Assembly (NCBI GenBank): GCA_965224675.1
Contig: CBDDAA010000004.1
Location: forward strand, 2,046,001 to 2,110,000
Source: UBA7957 sp965224675
GTDB lineage: Bacteria; Pseudomonadota; Gammaproteobacteria; Granulosicoccales; Granulosicoccaceae
Length of the DNA: 64,000 nucleotides
Reading direction: 5' to 3'
Below are positions 28,509-36,889 of this stretch, piece by piece (within the stretch, counting starts at the first letter, position 1; every line of letters begins with the position of its first letter). The translations under genes and the position numbers were made by a program. A model generated the notes under the pieces. It was given only the letters and a program-made list of their open reading frames with translations, ran no database searches and was not told the origin of the DNA.

Positions 28509-29273
28509 ATGAGCACAATGTATACAAGCACGGATCGAGTCAACATGCGAGCGACCGCAGCCTTCGGCAACAATCGTATTGGCGCGCTTCACCTGGCACA
28601 GAAAGTTAAAGTCACAGGACTCAAAGAAGGTGACAGATGGATGCCCTGCAAGGCCAAAATCAATGGCACTACGCAGAGGGGGTTTGTCTCCATCAATGTA
28701 CTGCGCGAACCGTTGTCCGGTCCAAAGGAGAGCCTGGTAAGTGAGTGCGTCATGCACTGGTTGAAGTTCAACCGCGGAAAGGCAAAGGAATATGAGCAGC
28801 CTTTTGTTAAGTACGTTGGAGAGTATTGGGCATCAATCGGAATGAATCTTGACGGTCTTGACAGGGATGTTCCCTGGTCTGCCGCGTTTATTTCGTACGC
28901 TGTCCGAAAAGCCGGAGGTTATAGCGGTTTCAGGTATGCAGCGGCACATGCACGCTATTGTCATAAAGCAATTCGCTCCAAGCTCGACAATGTTTCCCAT
29001 CCATTCTGGGGTTATAAAATCAAGGATCATAAACCTCAATTAGGCGATATGGTGTGTCGCTGGCGTATCAATAGGGTTACCTACGAACATGCCGCGAACA
29101 ATCAGTGGTTCAAAAGCCATTGCGATGTAGTAGTAGCGATTGAAAAAGACAACGTATTGACAATCGGTGGTAATGTTAACCACAGTGTTCGTCATACCCG
29201 TTATAAAATAACCAACAACGAGTTTCTCACTGGCGAAGGGAATGTCTATGCGGTCCTAAAGAATAACTTATGA
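28509..29273 (+). CDS. SH3-like plus DUF2272 domain protein
   Basis: A 254-residue protein. Residues about 1-65 resemble a bacterial SH3 domain (STDRVNMRATAAFGNNRIGAL, in two parts, then a GFVSINVL strand). Residues about 75-250 match DUF2272, with the helix VPWSAAFISYAVRKAGG and the HARYCHKAI block; the domain is thought to be related to NlpC/P60-type or CHAP-like folds. There is no signal peptide. Its last four bases overlap the next gene's start, so the two are coupled. A cell-wall-related or effector-like role is possible but not shown. Confidence 0.72.
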   Translation: MSTMYTSTDRVNMRATAAFGNNRIGALHLAQKVKVTGLKEGDRWMPCKAKINGTTQRGFVSINVLREPLSGPKESLVSECVMHWLKFNRGKAKEYEQPFVKYVGEYWASIGMNLDGLDRDVPWSAAFISYAVRKAGGYSGFRYAAAHARYCHKAIRSKLDNVSHPFWGYKIKDHKPQLGDMVCRWRINRVTYEHAANNQWFKSHCDVVVAIEKDNVLTIGGNVNHSVRHTRYKITNNEFLTGEGNVYAVLKNNL

Positions 29274-29656
29274 AGCGCTCGGTTGTCTGGATATCGGGTT
29301 TAGGAATTATCCTTATCCCGTTGGCATTTGCCGCGCGGTTTTATCTGCATAGCAAACCTCTGGTAATAACGAATGCCGGTGTTGATGACGCCTGTGGAAC
29401 TTACTCATCAGTTCAAGGGCAAGATGTGAAGCTGCATATCAGGCCACACTGGTTTTCCAGGACGAAGACACACATAGTTGCTGATCAACTGGTAAATGTC
29501 TGTGAAACTATCGGAGAATGGTCTGCAGTGGTGCTCGCAGGAAAATCAGGAATTTGCATTCCGCAGAGCGAAATTTCCTATGCCACAATGGAATACGCAG
29601 GTCCGTGTGAATACGGTTGGGTTGAATCCCGGTTCTTACAAATGTTGGCGGGTTGA
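29270..29656 (+). CDS. membrane-anchored SH3-like protein
   Basis: A 128-residue protein with an N-terminal membrane anchor (about 5-25) and a periplasmic domain that resembles a bacterial SH3 fold with four cysteines: ACGTYSS, VNVCETIGEWSAV, SGICIPQS, GPCEYGWVESRFL. GEWSAV and WVESRFL are typical SH3b strands. It overlaps the DUF2272 gene by four bases. It could be a partner, an inhibitor or an immunity-like protein for the DUF2272 product; this is inference from the coupling only. Confidence 0.68.
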   Translation: MKRSVVWISGLGIILIPLAFAARFYLHSKPLVITNAGVDDACGTYSSVQGQDVKLHIRPHWFSRTKTHIVADQLVNVCETIGEWSAVVLAGKSGICIPQSEISYATMEYAGPCEYGWVESRFLQMLAG

Positions 29657-29674
29657 GATTGTGAAACCTGGCTG

Positions 29675-29974
29675 ATGTTAGGTTCTATACTATTGCCCAC
29701 TGCACTGCATTTTTTAATTGCGCTATTTGCTCTTAATCTTGTTTTCTCGAACACACGCAGAGAAAAGGCCGTTACTTCTTTTGAGAAAGCTCGCGCAAAG
29801 TGTATTGATCTGCAAAATAAGGATAAAGACGACGTTGCTGCAGCGGTTGGTGTTGATTTGGATGATCGTTTTTATGCCTTTGTTCACATCGTGTTGGGAA
29901 GGTTTATTATCTTGGGACTCTGGATTATCAGTTGTTGGCGCGCTTTGTTATGCTTTGTTTACGCATTTGCCTGA
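29675..29974 (+). CDS. small membrane protein of unknown function
   Basis: A 99-residue frame with hydrophobic segments at about 2-25 and 72-95 around a charged middle (EKARAKCIDLQNKDKDDV). The start ATG at 29675 lies 18 bases after the SH3-like gene. The ribosome site is weak, and another plus-strand frame (29718-29987) overlaps it, so either frame or a frameshifted gene is possible. No family was recognised. Confidence 0.4.
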   Translation: MLGSILLPTALHFLIALFALNLVFSNTRREKAVTSFEKARAKCIDLQNKDKDDVAAAVGVDLDDRFYAFVHIVLGRFIILGLWIISCWRALLCFVYAFA

Positions 29975-30324
29975 TTGGGTTCAGTGACTATTGTCATGGT
30001 TTGGTGAGCCAACACTGCAAAAGGATGTATTCGAAAATATAGGATGAGCGGTGCATCACTTGATGGTAAGGAATACCAGAGCGGGGACAGGCACTCAACA
30101 TATAGCCAGGCCCACATTAGCTGCCAAGCTACAGCGATTCACAAGGGGTAGCAATTCAAAGGATTCTGGCTCTCTACCCTTATCATCGAAGAAGGCTGGA
30201 CTTTCACCACCTGGCTGGCTACCATCCCAGTCAATCCAATTTTGTCATACCTTCTTTGCGTCCTATTACGACGGACGCTACACAATCGATACAACTGCCA
30301 GTACTTAGGAAAACCCTGACGATT
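29975..30324. other. spacer with possible gene remnant
   Basis: Apart from a possible decayed gene (30044-30319), I see nothing in these 350 bases. In that frame an ATG opens 35 codons to TAG at 30149, and the same frame then stays open another 55 codons to TGA at 30317, just before the NADAR gene. The peptide quality is moderate and no family was recognised. Confidence 0.3.
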
Positions 30325-30954
30325 ATGCCCAATACACCGCCAACGCCCACTCCTCAATCTGTCACTATTGACGGAAAGAATTTTGACCTTGTCGCATTCT
30401 ACTACCCAGGCAAGAACGCACCCTGGGATGATATTTATAACGCCCCTTTCATGGGCAATTTCTGGATAAGCCCTGTCACCATTGCTCCGGCTAATCAGCC
30501 TGCAGCAACGTTTCACACCGCTGAGGCCGCATTCCAGGCTACAAAATGGTGGCAGGATGCGAGTATTCGCAAGCAGTTTGAGAATGCAGCTGACGGCAAC
30601 GCAGCCTTCACACTACGCAATCATGCCGGGTCTCAGACCAATTATGATTGGGCAGGGTTGGGTAGAGTTGGGGCTATGGATGCGGCGCTTAAGTCAAAGT
30701 TCAAAGATTCCGCTCTGGCAGCTGCACTGCTTTCAACGGGAAATGCCTACCTCCTTGAGCACAACAGCCACGATGATCGTGACGATTTCTGGAGCGATAA
30801 CTGCAACGGCTTAGGAGAGAACCAGCTTGGGCTTGCATTGATGCGCCGTCGCAGTGAGTTAAATGGCGGAGCACCTATTTTGCAGTATCCGCCGCCAGGA
30901 AAATTCACCGAACACGTCCAGGGTTGTCAGCCATGCCGCCATCGTCGTCATTAG
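30325..30954 (+). CDS. NADAR (YbiA-like) domain protein
   Basis: A 209-residue protein of the NADAR family. Members act as N-glycosidases on riboflavin-pathway intermediates or on ADP-ribose conjugates, and some pair with DarT-type toxins. Signature blocks are FHTAEAAFQATKWW (substrate-binding helix) and the C-terminal FWSDNCNGLGENQLGLALM. The start at 30325 gives a short proline-rich leader before the fold; the ribosome site is weak. The tail QGCQPCRHRRH is unusual. No toxin partner is evident nearby. It closes the accessory region and converges on fixH. Confidence 0.8.
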   Translation: MPNTPPTPTPQSVTIDGKNFDLVAFYYPGKNAPWDDIYNAPFMGNFWISPVTIAPANQPAATFHTAEAAFQATKWWQDASIRKQFENAADGNAAFTLRNHAGSQTNYDWAGLGRVGAMDAALKSKFKDSALAAALLSTGNAYLLEHNSHDDRDDFWSDNCNGLGENQLGLALMRRRSELNGGAPILQYPPPGKFTEHVQGCQPCRHRRH

Positions 30955-30972
30955 TGTAGTGTTAGCCGCCTG

Positions 30973-31494
30973 TTAGAGGACAGCGGGTATTAGTTGTGAA
31001 TCAAAATGATTCGGATAAGAAATTTGTCCTGTGAGGCGCCAATTGTCTTCAAAGACTAATTGAATATGCCATTTTCCTGCAACGAGGCGGTTATATTTTC
31101 CGTGAAATTCTCTACTGTTCGTTGAGGTGATAGTGATAGTCTGGTCCATATCTGCACGGGTGGCATGCTTGAATATTAGTGCTATATCATGCGGTTGTGG
31201 AGAGTCGATAGTTTGGTCCATGAGTACATACACATCACCTGTGCCCGGTTCAATGCGTATATAGGCGCTTAAACCCAGCGCTTCAGCGCGTTGGTCCATT
31301 TTTTTTGAGATATTAATCAAAAGTCCTTTTTTATAGTAGTCTTTTTCAACAAGACCATCATCGCTTACAACCGCGATAATCACGGTTGTAATACCGGCAA
31401 CAACCGCTGAAGCAGGGAAGAAAATGATCAGCCAGGGCCAAAATTGTTTGTACCAGGGTTTGCTATCAGTTTGATTGGGTCGTAGTGCTACCAT
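30973..31494 (-). CDS. ccoH: FixH-family cytochrome oxidase-associated protein
   Basis: Membrane-anchored protein of 173 residues with a single helix (about 18-40) and a periplasmic beta domain, matching FixH/CcoH, which helps maturation and stability of cbb3 oxidase. The segment VEKDYYKKGLLINISKK is typical. The ATG at 31494 is preferred over a longer frame start because it gives the standard short cytoplasmic N-terminus. It lies after ccoG on the same strand, last in the minus-strand cco series. Confidence 0.85.
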   Translation of the reverse strand: MVALRPNQTDSKPWYKQFWPWLIIFFPASAVVAGITTVIIAVVSDDGLVEKDYYKKGLLINISKKMDQRAEALGLSAYIRIEPGTGDVYVLMDQTIDSPQPHDIALIFKHATRADMDQTITITSTNSREFHGKYNRLVAGKWHIQLVFEDNWRLTGQISYPNHFDSQLIPAVL

Positions 31495-31572
31495 ATAAAA
31501 CCTGCTGTAGTGTGGTGTTTCTATTATATAAACGAGCCGACAAAGATCAGTTGCTATGGTCAAAGGCAAACA

Positions 31573-32976
31573 CTATCTTATAACAGGCCCCAGAAAACGT
31601 GCTGTTTGCTCCAGTTGCAGATCTTTGTTATCAAGCGCTTCTATGTGGAATAAAATTTCATTACTGGTTGATTTTAGCGCTATTGGGTCAACGCGGATAC
31701 TGACAATCATTTCTTTGATTTCACCCGAAAGAACCTCCTCATTTTTCAGACCTATGACCTTAAGTCCATCGATACCACTTACCTCGATGTTGTAGTAATG
31801 CGATGAATTATCCTTATTGATCACTTTAAGTGTATAGATGTTCTCTATAAGGCCATTTTCTACTTCTCGATAGAGTGCATTTCGATCACGAATAATATTC
31901 AGATCGACTGGAATTCTGGTGGCTATTGATACACCCAGCGACACTAACATACCGACAAGGATGAGTGCATAGAGGATAATACGCGGACGTAGAATTTTTG
32001 TCTGTTTGCCTTCAAGCGTATTCTCAGTAGTGTATCGAATCAAGCCTTTTTCATAGCCCATTTTTGCCATGACATCATCGCAGATATCAATGCAAGCGGC
32101 GCAACCAATACACTGGTATTGCAGGCCATCACGAATATCGATGCCGGTCGGGCAAACTTGTACACACATGGTGCAATCAACACACGAGCCTAATCCGGCT
32201 TGCACATAATCGACACGACGTTTGCGCGCGCCACGAGGTTCACCACGTTGGCTGTCGTAGGATATAACCAATGTGTCCTTATCAAACATGGCGCTCTGAA
32301 AACGTGCATAGGGGCACATATAGGTACAGACTTGCTCACGCATCCAGCCCGCATTGCCATAGGTCGCAAATGCATAAAACACGATCCAGAACCATTCCCA
32401 GGGTCCAAGAGAGAGCGATATGATTGCCGTCCAAAGTGACTCTATAGGTGTGAAATAACCGACAAAGGTGAAACCTGTCCATAGCGAAAATACGATCCAG
32501 ATAAAGTGTTTACTCGCCCTGATACGAAATTTGCGAGCGTCCATGGGGGCTTTGTCAAGCTTGAGACGCTTGTTCCGATCACCTTCAATTAAATGCTCAA
32601 ACCACATGAACACTTCTGTCCAAACCGTTTGCGGACAGGCAAAACCGCACCACAAACGCCCGGCAAGGGTTGTGAAAAAGAAAAGAGCGAGTGCCGCGAT
32701 GATCAGTAATATGGCTAGGTAGAAGAAATCTTGCGGCCAGAAAGTAATACCAAAATAATGGAATTTACGTTGCGGTAAATCCAGTAATACAGCCTGCGCA
32801 CCATTCCATTTTATCCATGGAAAAATATAATACAGGCCAAGCAGGGTTAGGACGCTGGCGATTCTTAGATTGGCAAATAACCCGGAAACCTTGCGTGGTT
32901 GTATTTTTTCACGTTTTTTGTAAAATTCTTCAACAATCAGTTTTGATTGTTGTTTTTCATTGTTTGGTGATGTCAT
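31573..32976 (-). CDS. ccoG: cbb3 oxidase accessory protein CcoG (polyferredoxin)
   Basis: Inner-membrane iron-sulfur protein of 467 residues with about five helices. CcoG is reported to act as a cupric reductase in cbb3 assembly. Ferredoxin cysteines are visible in GLGSCVDCTMCVQVCPTGI and CIGCAACIDICDD, giving two 4Fe-4S sites, plus the upstream CGFACPQTVW and CTYMCPYAR segments. The C-terminal domain is an Ig-like FixG domain. It lies 7 bases after the small membrane gene and before fixH. Confidence 0.93.
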   Translation of the reverse strand: MTSPNNEKQQSKLIVEEFYKKREKIQPRKVSGLFANLRIASVLTLLGLYYIFPWIKWNGAQAVLLDLPQRKFHYFGITFWPQDFFYLAILLIIAALALFFFTTLAGRLWCGFACPQTVWTEVFMWFEHLIEGDRNKRLKLDKAPMDARKFRIRASKHFIWIVFSLWTGFTFVGYFTPIESLWTAIISLSLGPWEWFWIVFYAFATYGNAGWMREQVCTYMCPYARFQSAMFDKDTLVISYDSQRGEPRGARKRRVDYVQAGLGSCVDCTMCVQVCPTGIDIRDGLQYQCIGCAACIDICDDVMAKMGYEKGLIRYTTENTLEGKQTKILRPRIILYALILVGMLVSLGVSIATRIPVDLNIIRDRNALYREVENGLIENIYTLKVINKDNSSHYYNIEVSGIDGLKVIGLKNEEVLSGEIKEMIVSIRVDPIALKSTSNEILFHIEALDNKDLQLEQTARFLGPVIR

Positions 32977-32983
32977 TCAGTCC

Positions 32984-33286
32984 TCATTTATTCACCAGCG
33001 CACAGGGTTTGCAAAAGCGAATTGAAAGCAAACTGGAAGCCGCGATTATTACCCAACTGATGAAAAAACCAAGGCTGTACATTCCTGTGCGGGATAAATC
33101 AATGCCTGTTATCAGGCGCAATTCATCGGGGTCTACAGCCATCCAAAACAATATGCTTGCTATAGCCGCCATAATAAAAGAAGGCCATAAGACGGAAATG
33201 ATGGTTTGACTCATACCGACAGTTTCGTAGGTTTTTTTTGCGGTGTTGATGGCCGGGTGGCTATTTGTGTCTGAAGATCCTTGCAT
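32984..33286 (-). CDS. small membrane protein of the cco cluster
   Basis: A 100-residue protein with two predicted membrane segments (about 33-50 and 68-90). I do not recognise a named family, although similar small two-helix proteins are found between ccoP and ccoG in other gammaproteobacteria. It is translated 7 bases ahead of ccoG, which suggests it belongs to the assembly operon. Confidence 0.65.
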   Translation of the reverse strand: MQGSSDTNSHPAINTAKKTYETVGMSQTIISVLWPSFIMAAIASILFWMAVDPDELRLITGIDLSRTGMYSLGFFISWVIIAASSLLSIRFCKPCALVNK

Positions 33287-33334
33287 ATTTAATCACCTTT
33301 GGGTGTTATTTGGGTGATCAATCATCACGTAAGC

Positions 33335-33356
33335 GGGGCGATAGTTCAATCGCCCC
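33335..33356. terminator. strong hairpin after ccoP
   Basis: GGGGCGAT-AGTTCA-ATCGCCCC forms a perfect 8-base stem with a 6-base loop, 15 bases beyond the ccoP stop on the minus strand. No T-run follows, so it may be an RNA-processing or stability hairpin that separates structural (ccoNOQP) from assembly genes, rather than a full terminator. Confidence 0.6.
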
Positions 33357-33371
33357 TTGGGTAGAAAGTAT

Positions 33372-34280
33372 CTACTTATCTTGGGATAAGCTATAGACGT
33401 AGGTGGTTAAGAGGTGAATTTTATCATCACCTAAGAAATCTTGCTGCGCTGGCATAATACCTTTTTGCCCGTGCATAATAGTATTTTTGATTACACCGGC
33501 TGATCCACCATATAACCATATCTTATCGCTTAGATTAGCGGCTCCTAAAGCTTGGTTTCCGGTGCCATCAGGTAGGTGGCAGGCGGCGCAGACGGTAGCA
33601 AATTTTTCTTTACCTGCCTCTGCCATAGCGCCATCAGCGTCTCTGCCTGAAAGTGTTAGTACATAGTTAACGACTTGATCGATTTCTTCTTCTGTTAATT
33701 GTTTATCAAAGGGTGGGCTATTGTATGCGGGCATACCGATACTGGTTCGCCCGGCGGCAATGGATGTTTTGATGGCCTCAGGCGTGCCACCAAACAGCCA
33801 GTCCTTATCCGTTAGATTTGGGAACCCACGTGCGCCTGCAGCATCTGATCCGTGACAAACGGTACAATACGTCGAGAACAGACTGCGCCCAAGCCTGATG
33901 GCTTCTTCGTTATCAATCAGTGATTCCACACTTTCATTCGCATACTGCGCGAAAATCGGGCCAAATTTCTTATCTGCTGCCGCGACTTCACTTTCATACT
34001 GATTGTGTTGAGTCCAACCAAGAAAACCAGCAAAACTGCCGAGTCCGGGATAGAGCGCCAGGTAAATAATACTAAAAACGATGGTAATGTAATACATCTT
34101 CAGCCACCAGTCTGGCAGGGGATTATTGAGTTCCTGAAGCCCATCCCAGGTATGCCCGGTTACATCACCCTGCTCGACGTCATTTACTCGTTTCTTTTGC
34201 GCCCAACCGACTAACCAATAACAGGCGACAATATTCGCAGCCGTTAAGAAAATTATCCATGCGCTCCAAAATTCACTCAT
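33372..34280 (-). CDS. ccoP: cbb3 cytochrome oxidase subunit III, dihaem cytochrome c
   Basis: Membrane-anchored dihaem cytochrome c of 302 residues that passes electrons to CcoO and CcoN. Two membrane segments lie at about 6-26 and 60-85. The two CxxCH haem sites are CTVCH (Cys139, Cys142, His143) and CAACH (Cys231, Cys234, His235), each with a later Met ligand region. It overlaps ccoQ by eight bases. Confidence 0.95.
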   Translation of the reverse strand: MSEFWSAWIIFLTAANIVACYWLVGWAQKKRVNDVEQGDVTGHTWDGLQELNNPLPDWWLKMYYITIVFSIIYLALYPGLGSFAGFLGWTQHNQYESEVAAADKKFGPIFAQYANESVESLIDNEEAIRLGRSLFSTYCTVCHGSDAAGARGFPNLTDKDWLFGGTPEAIKTSIAAGRTSIGMPAYNSPPFDKQLTEEEIDQVVNYVLTLSGRDADGAMAEAGKEKFATVCAACHLPDGTGNQALGAANLSDKIWLYGGSAGVIKNTIMHGQKGIMPAQQDFLGDDKIHLLTTYVYSLSQDK

Positions 34281-34458
34281 TATTCTTGGCCTCTTTTAGT
34301 GAGTTGAGGTGCATTTGCTCTTCGTCTTTATCAAAAAGCTGGTTGGCGGCCTCGGTAAAAGATCGTTTGCGTTTGCTACCCCATGCCCAGAAAACCACAG
34401 CTAAAAAGGCAATCATCGCAAAAAGCGTGGCAATTCCTCTGATATCGTCATAACTCAT
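34273..34458 (-). CDS. ccoQ: cbb3 cytochrome oxidase subunit IV
   Basis: A short single-span protein of 61 residues that stabilises the cbb3 complex. The membrane segment is at about 8-26, followed by a charged tail beginning WGSKRKRSF. The ATG at 34458 gives the normal CcoQ size (MSYDDIRGIATLF); a longer frame start is unlikely. It overlaps ccoP, in the order ccoNOQP. Confidence 0.9.
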   Translation of the reverse strand: MSYDDIRGIATLFAMIAFLAVVFWAWGSKRKRSFTEAANQLFDKDEEQMHLNSLKEAKNNE

Positions 34459-34468
34459 CAGTGCGCTC

Positions 34469-35074
34469 CTACTTAACCAAAAGACCGAGATTTTGCAGAT
34501 ACACAATCAATGCATCAATTTCAGTGATGTTTTGAAGTTTCTCTTTTGCACCGGCAATATCCTCGTCAGTATAAGGCACGCCTATCATTCTCAAGGCGGA
34601 CATTTTGCTTTCAATTGTTGAATCATCAACGGCTGTATCTGCAAGCCAGGGGTAACCCGGCATTACCGATTCCGGCACTACATCGCGGGGGTTGATAAGG
34701 TGTACGCGTTGCCAGTCATCACTGTATCGTCCGCCCACACGAGCCAGATCGGGTCCGGTGCGTTTTGATCCCCATAAGAAAGGATGATCATAAACGGATT
34801 CACCCGCTACTGAGTAATGACCATATCGCTCAGTCTCGGCACGAAATGGTCGTATCATTTGTGAATGGCACTGCACACAACCTTCACGGATATAGATATC
34901 CCGGCCGGTAAGTTGTACTGCTGTGTATGGTTTTAAACCCTCCACCGGGGTATTGGTTTCTGCAATAAAAAACAAAGGGACAATTTGCACCAGGCCACCA
35001 ATACTGATGACGATTAGTATCAGAACTGCCATAAGGCCAACATTTTTCTCAATGTTGTCATGTGTAAAACTCAT
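34469..35074 (-). CDS. ccoO: cbb3 cytochrome oxidase subunit II, monohaem cytochrome c
   Basis: Membrane-anchored monohaem cytochrome c of 201 residues. One N-terminal helix (about 15-35) precedes the haem site CVQCH in EGCVQCHSQMIRPF. It is placed between ccoN (21-base gap) and ccoQ, as expected in the operon. Confidence 0.95.
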   Translation of the reverse strand: MSFTHDNIEKNVGLMAVLILIVISIGGLVQIVPLFFIAETNTPVEGLKPYTAVQLTGRDIYIREGCVQCHSQMIRPFRAETERYGHYSVAGESVYDHPFLWGSKRTGPDLARVGGRYSDDWQRVHLINPRDVVPESVMPGYPWLADTAVDDSTIESKMSALRMIGVPYTDEDIAGAKEKLQNITEIDALIVYLQNLGLLVK

Positions 35075-35095
35075 TTTTGTTTTACTCCGAATGGG

Positions 35096-36514
35096 TTAGT
35101 GGGCGGGCTGCAGAACAGTATCGTTAACCGCTGTACTACCGCTGATGGTGCGCCAGGTATTAAAAGCCATAATAAACATACCGATGAGGAAGATGAGTCC
35201 GCCCATCGCACGTATGACATAAAATGGATGTGAGGCTTCAACTGACTCGATAAAGCTGTATGTTAATGTGCCGTCTGTATTAACAGCGCGCCACATAAGC
35301 CCCTGCATTACACCTGAAATCCACATGGATGCGATATATAACACCGTACCCAGTGTTGCCAGCCAGAAGTGAAGTTCTATTAATTTATTACTATACATGA
35401 CCTCACGGCCAAAAAGTTTGGGTATCAATGCATACAAAGCACCTATTGATACCATGGCAACCCAGCCCAGTGCTCCTGAATGCACATGACCTACTGTCCA
35501 GTCCGTATAATGTGATAACGCATTGACTGTTTTGATGGCCATCATGGGGCCCTCAAAAGTAGACATGCCATAAAAAGATAACGATACGATCAGGAATCGC
35601 AATATGGGGTCGGTACGTAGTTTGTCCCAGGCGCCTGATAAGGTCATTATGCCGTTGATCATTCCACCCCAACTGGGTGCGAGTAAAATCAGCGAGAAAA
35701 TCATACCTAATGAGCCTGCCCAATCAGGTAGAGCCGTGTAATGTAAATGGTGGGGGCCAGCCCAAATATAGGTTGAAACCAGGGCCCAGAAATGAACGAT
35801 AGACAGACGGTAGGAATATACGGGTCGGTCAGCTTGTTTCGGCACAAAATAATACATCATGCCAAGGAAACCAGCGGTAAGGAAAAATCCAACCGCGTTA
35901 TGTCCGTACCACCATTGGATCATCGCATCGGTAGTACCGGAATAAATTGAATATGATTTCCATAGTGAGATCGGTATTGCCAGATTGTTGACAATATGCA
36001 ACATAGCTATAGTCAGGATAAACGCACCATAAAACCAGTTAGCCACATAGATGTGAGGCGTTTTACGCTTGAGGATGGTACCGAAAAAAACAACCGCATA
36101 ACTGACCCAGACCAGCGTAATCAAGATGTCAATTGGCCACTCCAGCTCCGCGTACTCTTTACTGCTTGTGATACCCAGTGGCAGTGTAATCGCGGCTGCG
36201 ACAATGACCACTTGCCAGCCCCAGAATGTGAATGCTGCAAGTCTGTCACTAATCAGGCGGGTATGACAGGTGCGTTGTACGACATAATAAGAAGTGGCAA
36301 AAAGTGCAGAACCACCAAATGCAAAGATGACCGCATTTGTATGCAAAGGGCGTAAACGACCAAAGCTGAGGTAGGGGATGTCAAAGTTCAAAGCAGGCCA
36401 GGCCAGTTGGGACGCGATTAACACGCCTACAAGCATGCCTACTATGCCCCAAACAATCGTCATAATGGCAAACTGCCGGACGACCTTGTAGTTATATGTA
36501 GTTGAAGTATCCAT
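35096..36514 (-). CDS. ccoN: cbb3 cytochrome oxidase subunit I
   Basis: Catalytic haem b/haem b3-CuB subunit of the high-affinity cbb3 oxidase, a proton-pumping terminal oxidase for low oxygen. About 472 residues with twelve helices. The conserved His-bearing segments are visible: RPLHTNAVIFAFGG, WWYGHNAVGFF, GPHHLHYT and GHVHSGALGW. The ATG at 36514 is preferred. An in-frame TTG at 36526 lies only two bases after a GGAGG, too close for normal use. An FNR-type site stands upstream at 36634-36647. Confidence 0.95.
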   Translation of the reverse strand: MDTSTTYNYKVVRQFAIMTIVWGIVGMLVGVLIASQLAWPALNFDIPYLSFGRLRPLHTNAVIFAFGGSALFATSYYVVQRTCHTRLISDRLAAFTFWGWQVVIVAAAITLPLGITSSKEYAELEWPIDILITLVWVSYAVVFFGTILKRKTPHIYVANWFYGAFILTIAMLHIVNNLAIPISLWKSYSIYSGTTDAMIQWWYGHNAVGFFLTAGFLGMMYYFVPKQADRPVYSYRLSIVHFWALVSTYIWAGPHHLHYTALPDWAGSLGMIFSLILLAPSWGGMINGIMTLSGAWDKLRTDPILRFLIVSLSFYGMSTFEGPMMAIKTVNALSHYTDWTVGHVHSGALGWVAMVSIGALYALIPKLFGREVMYSNKLIELHFWLATLGTVLYIASMWISGVMQGLMWRAVNTDGTLTYSFIESVEASHPFYVIRAMGGLIFLIGMFIMAFNTWRTISGSTAVNDTVLQPAH

Positions 36515-36633
36515 TTTGGATTTCAATGCCTCCAGGTAAGCATGTGATTAAAGAAAAATCTATATTTAAGGCGCTTTCGAGTCGTCGATTGATTAAGGCT
36601 GGCGCAGCATGGGCGAAGTAATGTTAATGGTCA

Positions 36634-36647
36634 TTGATTAATATCAA
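36634..36647. promoter_or_regulatory. FNR/ANR-type box between ccoN and ccoI
   Basis: TTGATTAATATCAA is a perfect match to the FNR/ANR consensus TTGAT-N4-ATCAA. Its centre is about 126 bases upstream of the ccoN start, leaving room for a class II promoter with a leader of about 85 bases. This fits the usual oxygen control of cbb3 oxidase. It may also serve the divergent ccoI. Confidence 0.8.
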
Positions 36648-36859
36648 TGCTACCCACAACGGGGAGGGCGTTTACAGGGTTAACCTATCACCACAGAATA
36701 TATTATTTCTCTAATACTGATCATGCGATAATCTTGGCCCAGGTTTTAAATAAAGCGCGATTATAACCCGATTTACATCGATATGTTTATCCATACTTAT
36801 GCAAAAAATTCATAGAAAAATTTACCTATATCTTTCAAGGTGTCAGCTGAAGGAAAACG

Positions 36860-36889
36860 ATGGCTATTGATCCATGCATAATCTGCTAG
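36860..36889 (+). CDS. possible 9-residue leader peptide overlapping ccoI start
   Basis: An ATG with a well-spaced AAGGA opens the nine-codon frame MAIDPCIIC, ending in TAG at 36887-36889. It overlaps the first ATG of the ccoI frame (36874) and ends 9 bases before the second ccoI ATG (36898). It has a better ribosome site than either ccoI start. It may be a translational-coupling leader or a chance frame. Confidence 0.3.
   Translation: MAIDPCIIC

Noticed and set aside
30051..30308. Plus-strand 85-codon frame ahead of the NADAR gene
   Set aside because: Composition is rich in Ser, Thr and Pro without any pattern, and no ribosome site precedes it; another frame looks more gene-like.
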